Of a DNA stretch of 64,000 nt, positions 52,736-63,800 are shown piece after piece. The notes beneath the pieces are model-generated. The model saw nothing but the letters and a program-made list of their open reading frames with translations, ran no database searches and was not told the DNA's origin. This DNA is from Symbiodinium kawagutii. Its lineage: Eukaryota > Sar > Dinophyceae > Suessiales > Symbiodiniaceae. The stretch covers positions 1-64,000 of the forward strand of contig VSDK01025463.1 in assembly GCA_009767595.1 (NCBI GenBank), given 5' to 3'. Position numbers and translations under genes: made by a program. The stretch's first letter is position 1. The number at the start of each line of letters is the position of its first letter.

Positions 52736-52848
52736 CATGTTGGACAGCGCCCAACTTCTAGCGACTGACTGGTTCACAGAGTATTGATCGGTGATCAGTG
52801 ATATCAATGGCTATAAAATGATCGACCAACAACGAAGGGAAGTTGTTA

Positions 52849-53127
52849 TCATTGACCAGGGATGGTTAAAGCACAGGGATTGCCTTCAGTCACTGACTTT
52901 CCTGTATACATGGGTTGCTTATTGCCAGGGATCTGCAATTTCACAGCACTGATATTGGCATTTTCTGCTGAAGGCATATTGAGATGAATGGCCACAAAGA
53001 AACTAATTGATTGATCATGGTCAATCATGTGATAAATATTGAGCATGCGCATGATATGACGGTCAAAACGACTTTTAATTCGACGTTGACCGTTAGCATT
53101 CATCATGGCACGAAATAGGCAAATCAC
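52849..53127 (-). CDS. weak exon candidate (92-codon open frame)
   Basis: Frame reads AMMNANGQRRIKSRFDRHIM, IDHDQSISFFVAIHLNMPSA and on to a stop at 52849. Balanced composition in otherwise AT-rich DNA. No domain recognised; could be chance. Confidence 0.3.
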   Translation of the reverse strand: MICLFRAMMNANGQRRIKSRFDRHIMRMLNIYHMIDHDQSISFFVAIHLNMPSAENANISAVKLQIPGNKQPMYTGKSVTEGNPCALTIPGQ

Positions 53128-53889
53128 CAGCTTCGAAGCTTACTGACTGGTGATGGTTCACAATAGGGGATAGCAACACTACAATCAACCATGACTCAAC
53201 AATATATCACGGATAATAAATCATGTTTTACGCCTTGCAAATCCTTGTAAATAGTTGATTCATGTCTAGTTTCTTCTACCTACCACGGCCTTTGAACTAA
53301 TCATCAAAACACATACAGGTATAGTCGATAGTAAGGGGGGACTTTCAAACGATGATGCAAAAACTTATTTGCATCATTGAATTGCAGCACTATCATCCAC
53401 ACAAGAATGGTTTGGTTGTCACTGTTTGATGTTGTTATGCATCAGCTAGTTGGTTTTGACCCATAAGCAGCTGGGATGATGGTTGCTTGACAACCACTCG
53501 AATCAACCGGGTTCAATCATCATCAAGCATTGCTAGCCACTATCAACCCATCATGCATCGTCATGTTCACAAAGCACATCATTAGTCATTGCTCGGCATA
53601 AGGTGGGCGACTGCAAGCATTTTGAATCATGAATAAGCATCATGAACCCCTGTTCAAGCATCATTCATTATCATGCATCACCATCACTCATCATGAACCG
53701 CGAATAACCATCCTGAACCATCACTAACCATCCGCACTAACCATCACTAACCACCCACCTTACCTCATGGCCCATGGCGGGCGCTGCCCCTGAGAGCCCT
53801 CACAAACTCGTGCGAGCAGCGTGGCGCGTGCGTGGAGAGAGCGGGTAGTACTGGGGCAAGGCTTCGCCTTCAACGTGGATGGTGAGAGG

Positions 53890-54480
53890 GGCTGAACCGT
53901 AGTGGTGAATCATGGCTAGTCATGGTTGATATTGCTTCATGATGGCTGCTGATGGTTAAATGATTGTTAATGATTGTTAATGATGTTGCTTACTGATGTT
54001 GGTTCATGATGGTTACTGATGTTGGTTACTGATGTTGGTTCATGATGGTTACTGATGGTTAATAACGGTAATGGTCGACAAACAAATGCTGATGGTTGAC
54101 ACAATTCGCCAAAAATGGTGTGTAATTGTTGGAAATGGATGCTCACAGTTAATGCACCATCCTGTAAACCCTGCAAATTCTTGGTATGGATGATTCAACC
54201 ACCATTAATGGATGATCAAATGGTGATGTTCGATGCTAACAAATCATGGTTGTCGTTGGCACTGGCTGATGATAATGGCTACTGGTATAGTGGTTGGCAC
54301 CCCCAAGGCGAATGATGATGGTCGGTCATGGCATAGAATGATTCATGATGGTTGGAAATGGCTGGTAATGGATGGTGAAAGAACTGTTGGAATGGTTGAT
54401 TGCGGTTAACAATGGTTAATCATAGTTGGTAGACGTTGGTAGTGGCTAATCATGGTTGGCAATGGTTAATCATGAACAAA
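53890..54480. repeat. ATGGTT-word tract
   Basis: Plus strand dominated by ATGGTT, GATGTTGG and TTAATGG words, including a tandem GGTTACTGATGTTGGTTCAT array (about 53990-54060). The opposite-strand form (AACCAT) dominates at 37000-37760 and 55560-55910. Confidence 0.6.
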
Positions 54481-54774
54481 ATCGATTGGTAAACGGCTGA
54501 TATTGGTTGATTATGGCCAATAGATACCAACAGCGGTTGGTAATGGTTCGTATGCTCATCGTGTGGTTGCCACAAGTTGAAATCATGTTCGAAAATGGTA
54601 CCAAAAAAACAGTTTCAAATGCATATTCCTATTTGAAATACCAGCCATCATTAAAAAAACGACCATGTGGATACTTGCCTAACCACTATTAATCATTACC
54701 AATGCTTAACACCATGGTTGTTAGTCATTATCCCTCTTATTAGCCCCTATTGAGGGGCATAGCCCGGCATAGCC

Positions 54775-54870
54775 CCTATAAATCCCATAAAATCCCTATA
54801 AAGTTTACCAATATAACTACAGAACCCCTATAAATCCCTATAAAGTCCCTATAAATACCAAAAAAATCCC
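54775..54870. repeat. CCCTATAAA-type tandem repeat
   Basis: Imperfect units of ATCCCTATAAAGT and CCCCTATAAATC over about 95 bp. Confidence 0.7.
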
Positions 54871-55589
54871 TATTAGCTTAACCTGACCAGCTGCATCTGA
54901 TCATTCCTCAGCCGCCTGGGTAGCTGCGTGGTTCAACTGAGCGGCGGCTGCCCCACACACCCCCCGCCGAACCCTGCAGCGTGAACTGCGGTGGGAGCGG
55001 CTGCGGCTGGGGTTCGGGATAATAAGCAACAATAATGGTTCAACACCTACTATGCAATCTATTTTTGTAGTATGTTGTGGTGAATCATCGCAGATTAGAG
55101 CCATGAGTCATGTAATAGCTCAACAATGCAAACATCAGCAGAAACAACTCAGCTACAAGTTCTTTGGACAGGCTATGTGAAACTACCGGTGCTGGTTGCC
55201 GTTGGCTCTGACGGATGTTTACCGCTTTTGGTGATAGCTATCTGGATTATCTGGCGATGTTTGGATCCACAGGCATTCACGGTGGCGAATGGTGCTTGAA
55301 AAAAGCTGGATTTCAACTTTGCAAGGGTCAGCTATGGTCAGCTAACAGCCTTCGCCGTAGGGGGTGTCCAAACAGAATTCTTCACCTTTGGGGGTTACCA
55401 TCTTGATACCCCGATGTGAGGACGCCAGGCCCATCTCAGAGATGCAACGCCCTGGGTCTGATCATGGCTCCTTGAAACATAACGGAGACCAGGCCTTAGA
55501 AACCAGGGTCGGTGGCGCAAAGCATCATTTTGATCATCAATATGACTAACTACAAACCATTATATCATCAAGCGTTGAGGAACTATCAA

Positions 55590-55899
55590 CCATTAACGAA
55601 CCATTAACGAACCATTAATCAACCATTAATCAACCGTTAATCAACCATTAATCAACCATTAACGAACCATGAATCAACCATGAATCAACCATTAATCAAC
55701 CATTGATCAACCATTAATCAACCATCAATCAACCATGAATCAACCATTAATCAACCATTGATCAACCATTAATCAACCATCAATCAACCATGAATCAACC
55801 ATTAATCAACCATTGATCAACCATTAATCAACCATCAATCAACCATGAATCAACCATTAATCAACCATTGATCAACCATTAATCAACCATCAATCAACC
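55590..55899. repeat. 11-bp satellite (CCATTAATCAA) with 55-bp higher-order unit
   Basis: About 28 tandem units of CCATnnATCAA. From 55678 to 55897 the units form a 55-bp block of five variants (TG, TT, TG, TT, TC at the variable place) repeated four times without change (starts 55678, 55733, 55788, 55843). Lines up with the general AACCAT bias of the region. Confidence 0.9.
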
Positions 55900-55949
55900 A
55901 GTATCAAACTCTACTAAGCCATACAAACCACCATGACCAACGCCTTCAA

Positions 55950-56075
55950 TCCATTGTGCTTCAACGCAACGGCGCCTGGGAATGGCACCGCCTCAGCCGC
56001 CACAGGCGCCGCAGACAGGGCAGATGGAGCATGTCTCCAGGGGCTCAGCACCTGAATAGCGGGTTCATGGTTAGG
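55950..56075 (-). CDS. weak exon candidate
   Basis: The minus frame over a GC-rich island reads LPAPNHEPAIQVLSPWRHAP then SALSAAPVAAEAVPFPGA. Pro/Ala-rich, no domain. Confidence 0.3.
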
Positions 56076-57369
56076 GGCTGGCAGCAAGGGAAATTTCATG
56101 GTGAGGTTGACTAAGTTCATGGATTCAGTAGTTAAGTAGTCTTTAAGTGGTGATTAAGTAGTGGCTAAGTAGTGGTTAAGTACTGGTGAACAAACTATTG
56201 CTAGAGGCGGGGCACTACGGCTGTTGACGGTCCACTTTGGCGATTGAAGGTTAGTGATGGATTTTGAAGATCAAATCGTCATGGGTGTTGATGATCAATT
56301 GACTTTGGCTCTTGACAATCGTTGGCGCAGTTTCTTGGCGGTGACATGATGGTTATTGAAGACTACTGATCATTAGAAAATTATTATATCATGGGAGCCC
56401 AACCATCAATGTCCAAGCCCCTTGCGGACGATCAAATAATGATTCCTCGACGGTCCGTTGCACCCAAGACGACCCGCTTCATAGCTGGCATGCCGGATTC
56501 AGAATCACTAGGACCAGTGGCGGATGTGTTGCAGATTTGGGCTTCGGACCAGAAAGACAATTGGGCCTATAGCAATACATCATCATGATAGTGGTTCGTA
56601 CCGATTTGAAAACAAACTTTAACTATAACCAAGATATACTAAGATTACCCAGATTATCTATTCGCATATATTTGGTGGCTTTGATAGCAAAGCAAATTGC
56701 TGTCAAAGAACTGATAATCATCAATAATTAGTACTTGGCAATCACACATCACACAGCATTATGAACTATGGCCCTTTCTACGTTGATACGACCTCCAAAC
56801 CTGCTACAAAGCCTGCTATTAAACCGTCATCAATCTCCTCTCTTGCCCCCAGCACATTGAATTGTTTGCTCTGAATCTGAAAGGCAAAGGGCTGTTGAGG
56901 GCTGCAGGTGTAGTGCATGCCAAGATTTAATCACCAATAGAGAGCCGGAAGTCCACACTTTCGTGGTCCAGGGGTCTGGAGGAGCTATCATTTTCCCGGT
57001 GCCAAATCTAGAAGAACAGCACTCCGTTGCACTTTGCTAGCCTGTGCCTGTCTAAAATGCGTCCCCTTTCAACTGTGCTGATGTTTCCAAGAAGGGCATC
57101 AATGGAAAAGGCATAAGGGGAGAAGCTACTTCTTCATGCCGGACGGGGAGATGCTAGGCTGTCTTTCGCTTCGAGATGAAGCAATTTGTCCATCATAGGA
57201 GCTGTGTTTGTTTTTTTGTGCATGCACATCTCCTTAAACAGTCCATCGTTTAAACAGAATTGTTGAGCAGGCTCAATTTGGATGCGGTGTGCAATTCAAT
57301 GACGGTTGGTAGATGATCTGTGAAGAAATGCAAAGGGTGATTGGTTGGTCAAGTTTCGAAGAGTACAGT

Positions 57370-57490
57370 ACCTACATGTATACATACATTACATCACATC
57401 ACATTCCTTACATGACATTACATTACATTGCATTGCATCGGATTGCATTGCATTACATTACATGACATTACATTGCATTACATGGCATTG
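57370..57490. repeat. CATTA/CATTG/CATCA pentamer tract
   Basis: About 20 imperfect CATTA-type units in tandem, close to the outer end of copia element 2. Confidence 0.8.
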
Positions 57491-57857
57491 CATACATACA
57501 TATAGAGATGTATGATGTATGTGCGCGTGCCATGGTTAACCTTCAACAGCCATGGCTGTGTAATTATGCACATATCTATACTGCATATATATAGAAATAC
57601 ATAGTGCATACATATATACTTGATTGTACATGTATAAATGTCAATGACACATATATATATATAATATACAAAATTAATCACTAAAACTGATAATGTGAGT
57701 CCAATTTGACCACAGTGGCACGGCTAACACATCATTTTCCACGACCTGAGCCCCATGCCTTCAAGTGCACAGGTATGAGCGCACAGCTCACGATGATTAG
57801 ACTACGAGAGAACACTAAAGTAGGCATGTGATTTCACACACCCCAAAGTTAAATACT

Positions 57858-60800
57858 TTAGTGTCTCTTCCTGGAACTGGTCTTTTGTGATTCTTTCAGT
57901 TTTCTCTCTTGAGATCGCCACTCCAGACTTTGATCTTCTCTAACCAAAATGAACTGACCAAATTTGAGAACAAAGAGCAGAAAATCAGCATTCGGCAGAA
58001 CTTTGGTTAGGGCATCACTCAACATCTGTCGTGTGTCAATCCATCGAAGAACAGCATTAGTCGACAGCAAATCACGTCTCAACAAAAGCAGATCGATGGC
58101 CACACGCTTGTCTTTGACAATCACTCCTTGGCCTTGACATGTGTCATACACGGGCTTATTGTCAACCACGATGATCATCGGTAGTCGTTCTCGCCAACTC
58201 TTGTCCTCTTTCAACTCATAGTCATAGTTGCAAAACTCTGCAAAGATGGATCGCATCCAGTTACATTCAGCCACAGCTCGTGTTGCACTCATAAGTTCAG
58301 CTCCCAGGGTTGATTGGGTTTTCCTTTCCATCTTATACGACTTCCATCTCAAAGGTGACACATCAGACCACTGATTTTGAGCTATGTTCTGTTCAGCAAA
58401 AAGAATGAAATAACCAGCTTGACTTCCCAAAGTATCCGTGTTTCCCCAACTGGCATCAGAGGTAGTCACCAGGCAAGCTTTGTCCATGGGAATACTCTTG
58501 ATACAGATTCGCACATGGGAATAATCACGAATTCGAGCAACCAGTTTATTCGCTTCAATCAAATCAGCCACGGTAGCCTTGTTGATTCGCTGCTGAAGAA
58601 GCGCAGTGTGCGCTCCGATGTCTGGACGTGTGCTTCCTACAATCCAGTTTGCTGCTCCCAAAACTGCTCGAAGCTGTTGCAACTCTTTTGGTGTCACCGG
58701 GGCATCCTTTTCTTTTCGTCTTTCTTTACAAATATTGATGGATTGAATATGAGAAGAATATTCTTTCTGATCAACCGTGATGGAAAAGTCATTGTGTTGA
58801 TACAATTTTCTGCCAAGAAACTCACCACTACCATTGACCCAATGTTTAAAAGGATAAATATCTCTCAACTTTTCAAGAACAGCATGTTTGAAACCGTTGT
58901 TACCACCAAAAATCATGTCATCAACGTGAAGAGCAAGAATTCCGCCCACATGATGCTGACCATTACTGTTTTGTTCAAACCATCGAAAAACACAAGGATC
59001 AAGTTCACTTTGTTTCATCCCCAGCCTGGTCAACGTTCGCGTGATACTTCGCCACCAATGGAGTGGAGCGTCTATGAGACCGTAGACGCACTTGGTGAGC
59101 TCAACCAGTGCCTCATCATCAATGCCGTCAATGCCTTCCCGAGGAATCCTCGCAAAGATGGGACCATGTTGTCGCTCAAAGTCATCACCCTGTAAAAACG
59201 CTCCCTCAACATCAGCAATGGATAAAGTCCACTTGTTGCTCGACAGAATCTGCAGAACAGCTGCAAGTCCATCAGCTGTTAAAGTAGGACTTTGCCTGTT
59301 CAACCAATCAATGTCTGGATCCTGAAATCCCTTCACGCACCATCGACACTTGACAGCATCGTCCTTCCTGGTCTTGACAAAGCGAGACTCCATGATGCGC
59401 TTCGGATCTGTCCGCTTGAGAATCTCCTGAGCAACAACGCCAGTGTGGACCTTGATGGCACCAGAATCGATCAGTTTCTTCCATTCCTTCAGCTTTCCTT
59501 GACGAACTTTTTCCTTGTCTTCTGAGCTCTGCAAGTCTTTGTCGCGAAGTTCACCACGACCACGCTTCTCATTCACCAGAAATGTCTCATAGTGTGATCG
59601 ACAGATATCTGCATTCATCTTCATCTCACTTGAAGTTCTCGCATGCATGGGTTCCTTGTCTGACAGGTTTTGTAGCTCAACATCATAACATTCCAGATCA
59701 TCATCTGCCTCCTGTGAACCAAGAAGATCCTGCACAACCTTCTCTCTGTCATATGGATTGCCTAGTCGTCTTGCATCTCCGAGATCCAGCATTTCTGTTG
59801 GCATTCGCAATGCCCGTGTCAGATTGTCTGTATGGTCCTGAACATGTCGATGTCGAATTGGTCCATAACTCGATGAGGAGATCTCTGGCACTGCGGGCTC
59901 TGCTTCAGACGTAGGCGCTATCGACGGAACTTCTCCAGATTGAGTCGACTCCTCATTCACATCGCCCTCCTCGGAGTTTGGTTGTATCAGATTCTCAGCT
60001 GGCATCTCACTGTCCTCTGTCGGCATCTCTTCATCATCAAATGTACCTGCCGTTCTTCGTCGTTTCGCCTCCCGTGAATCATCCAAGGCGAGTTCCTGTT
60101 GCCAGTCTGCTTCTGAAGGTGTGCCTTCTCGAGTGATGTCGACATATGTCTGAGCTCCACGCTTGGCAAATCGTCCTGGTCGCTGCACAAGTTCAGGCGG
60201 CACAAAACGAATAGCAGCTTCTTGATCAGCCGTCAGCTCCCTGACCTGTTCCGGTGAGCATCGAAGTACCTTGTTGCCGTGCGCTACCCATATCTTGCTG
60301 TGGTCATAAAATCCTATGACCCGTGCAGGACCCAACCATGAGCCCTTCTTTTCCTTGTCCTGTTGCTGTCGCACACGCCAATAATAGACCATCTGTCCAA
60401 CCTGAAAACTGTTTGTTGTACGTGTCCGGTGATCCAACGCCCGTTGTACCTTGTCGCGATCATCAAGCTCTATCATGGCCCGTCTGGCCGCGAGTCGCAA
60501 CGCGTGTGTTCTTTGCACGTTGTCTCCAGCATGATACTGCGAAGTACCTCCAATGTACGGATCATATTCAGTGTTGATGTCAGGCAGTCTGACTTCGCCT
60601 CCAAACACATGCTGCATCGGTGAGTACCCATGTCTTCGCGACATCATGTTCTTGGCATTATTGACCTGATCTACAAGTTCGTTGACTTCCTGTTTGTCTG
60701 ACGGGTTCGTCTCAGCAAAGGCCTTGGCAAAGATCTGCTTCCAATGGCCTCCATGACGTTCACATGCTCCGTTTTGCCACGGTGAGTACGCCGCCGTCTT

Positions 60801-63800
60801 TTCTACATATGTTCTGTCGTCATCGAATCCCTGCTGACACTCACCATCAAACTCTGGTCCACCATCAGTGAGCACTGAAAAGGGCGTTCCCGCCCATCTT
60901 TTCCATGACTTTCTATATGCTTTACGAATGGCTGCGGCATTGGCACCAGACCAAAGTGGGACGCACAGCTGGAACCCAGTTCCTTCACAATAAATATTCA
61001 ACATCTTCAACACTTTTTGTTGGTAAATAGGAAGATCAAAAACATCAATGTTCAACCGGTGATTAAAAGCTTCAGCTCTCTTCGTCTTGGCCACTTGATG
61101 AGCACTTTGCAACCGCTTGGCACTACAAAGGCTACACTTCAACTTCTTCGCAATTTCAATGGCCGCCTGTGACGCGTTGGCAGACTTCAACATGTGAATG
61201 AATCGTTCCTTACTGGGGTGACCAAGGTTCACATGACACCTGCGAACACTAGCTTCAAGATCTTTGTTGTCTTCTTCAAGCTTTTCACTGACAAGAATCT
61301 CATGCTCAGCCCTATCCCGTTCCAACTTGACCAACCGAACAATGTTTTCAACCATCTTGCGGGGATACACTTGAGCCATCCTAGATCTGTTGACCCATCT
61401 ACCCCCAACCTTCACTTGACCCTCAATGGTCTGGTGATCATGGTTTCCATCGCATCGTCTCATCAGCATGTCCCCATACATGGAATTAGTCAACAGCCGG
61501 GTAGCCTTCTTGAAGAAACGTTTGTTCACAGGATCACACAGCCCATACATGCATTGATCAACATGAACCGCATGGACCCCAACCAATTGTTCCACATGCA
61601 TGACATCGGACTCCCTCCAACTATCAGCCCCCATAGGATGCTCAAATATGAAGATCCTTCCCTCCTGGTACTGAAGCTCACACAACTCCATGGCAAATCC
61701 CAAAAGAATCCGAGCCTCAATGAGCTTTCTTTGCTTCTCTTGGGGATCCCCTTTGTCCTTATTCAACCGCTGGAGCTTGGAGAAGGGACCACACGGCGGC
61801 GACACAACAAGGGTTCTGGGTTTCTGTTTCCGGATCTCTTCTCTGCACAACTTACGATGATCGGGGTTCAGAAAATTCCAGCCATTCCCAATGTCGTACG
61901 AGTTGCCAACCTTCAGCCCTCTACTTTCAGCCATGGGAACCACACGTGGCATGGAGAACACTTCACCAACATCAACATGTTTATGTTCAACATTGACTTG
62001 AAGAACATCACAACCTTCATGAGCATCGCAATGAACAGTGCAACCAGCATCAACAGTATAGATGTCTTCAATGTTCCTTTGGATCTGTTTCCTACAACGT
62101 CTGTTCATCGTGACCCCTGGCTCTTTTCCGTCATCGGAATCGCACAGTGCATTGTCAACGTCATTCAAGGTCTTGAGCTGCTCAAGCTTCGATGTACTTC
62201 TCAACGGGACATGTTGAACATGAACTTGGCAAGAGTGCTCTTGTCCATCTGCTGCATGTGACTGGCCATCTCCTCCTGGTGCACCTGCTGATGCAGGAGC
62301 AGGCTTTGGGTCATGTACTCCCAGGTCTGAACCACATGAGTTGGAATCTCGGCATTGGTCACAGTCTCCCAGTCGGTGTCCATGGCTTGCTCGTCCATGG
62401 GTGCCTGACGCACTTTCATGTGCTTGGGAAGATTGCGAGGGGCTGGACGACCCTTGGTCTTGGCCTGTACTGGTCCTTGACTCATGCGTCCTGGCTGATT
62501 CAGCCCTTGTTCCACTCGTGCCTTCTTCTTGTTGTCTCGATGATGGATGTAGATGCGCAACTTCTGCATCTCCATTGACGACTTGGCATTGATGTGAGAA
62601 CGCACCCACACCATGTAGCCCTTGTCGGTCTCGTATTGGGTTCCCACATCCATCACAATCTTGAGCTTGTGGTACTTCCCATCGGTCATCACATAGTTGC
62701 TGAGCACCGGACCGCCCTCTCCGTCCTGTGGGAGATCGGGAATGTCGTCCAACTCCACATTGTTGACTCGACCGCCTCCGCCTGGATTTGCTGCCATCAC
62801 ATTGTTCAACATTGCCTGGATGTTCATCATGTCTGATCCCATCGGCATGGAGTAAGTCTGCATGGCTTGGTGCTGCTGAGTCTCGTGACCACGATCCGAG
62901 GGGTTCACTGACACGTTCTTGGCTTTCAAGCTGAGAAATGTCATACACGGTAACTGCCGATTTCTTGACTCTAGGTTCACAACTCTGGTCAGCATTGAAA
63001 CAATCATGATGAAAATCAAAGACGGGAATGGCATAGTGACCTCGATCCGTGACCTTCAAATCAACACTACAACCAAAGTCACCAAAAACAACACGATCAC
63101 AACCCATATCAATCACCATGCTCATCTGCCTCATGAACTCCTTGGACAACAACAAGGGAGTGTGACTACCAGTTCCAGGTAAAATTGCAGCTCGAATCAA
63201 AAACTTCCTACCATGAATGCACGCAGGAATGATTGCGACTTCTTGGGACGTGAGAGTGCCAGCGTTACCAAATCTGAATTCAGATTTCCCCCTACGCTTC
63301 AAGACTCTATACCCCTGATTCCCAAGATGACGTTCAAGCATCCGCAGCGTGTATGCACCAATGAGCGTGCGTCTGCATGCTGTGTCCGGGACTGCACTAC
63401 GCCAAGTCAGGTCTGACTCGGCTGCATCACTGGCCTCAGCACTCAGTACATCTTCGGCTGCAAAAAGGTGTGATTCATCACACTGGAAAACTTCCTTCCT
63501 AGAAGAGTCACCCGCCGAGAGGACCCGGAGGTCCCGAGGAGCCTTCCCGGGTGACTCTTTTCCCTGAGTGGGCTTTCTTTCTGGCATGGGGCTCGTGGAA
63601 CGGCCTTTTGCCACTGAAGTCAATGACTTCTGTCCTGAACGTTGCTGGTTTCCGGTGGCATGTGTGTCACTGAAGCCATCCTTCTGGACATCGACACTGG
63701 TCTGAAAATCCACTTTCCTGGGCGGCTTCTCTTGAAACATCTGCCACATCATGTCATGCTTCTCATCATCTGGCGCCAACACTACCACCTCTGCTGCATG

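Larger units (their letters stand above)
49817..57690. other. repeat-rich region between weak exons and copia element 2
   Basis: Apart from the candidates listed, the stretch holds satellites, ATGGTT/AACCAT tracts, AT-rich runs (50445-50490) and an ambiguous island open on both strands at 56400-56585. 56600-57690 shows nothing but a CATTA/CATTG pentamer tract (57370-57490) and an AT-rich tail. Confidence 0.4.

Noticed and set aside
55590..55899. CRISPR array
   Set aside because: Units are 11 bp and contiguous with no spacers; it is a satellite in a eukaryotic genome.
56391..56588. 65-codon plus-strand ORF
   Set aside because: The minus strand is equally open over the same bases and no motif decides; left unassigned.
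58377..59195. 272-codon plus-strand ORF
   Set aside because: Antisense shadow of the reverse transcriptase/RNase H region of element 2.
61194..62261. 355-codon plus-strand ORF
   Set aside because: It lies opposite the copia element 2 polyprotein, whose frame holds recognisable motifs; this strand has none.
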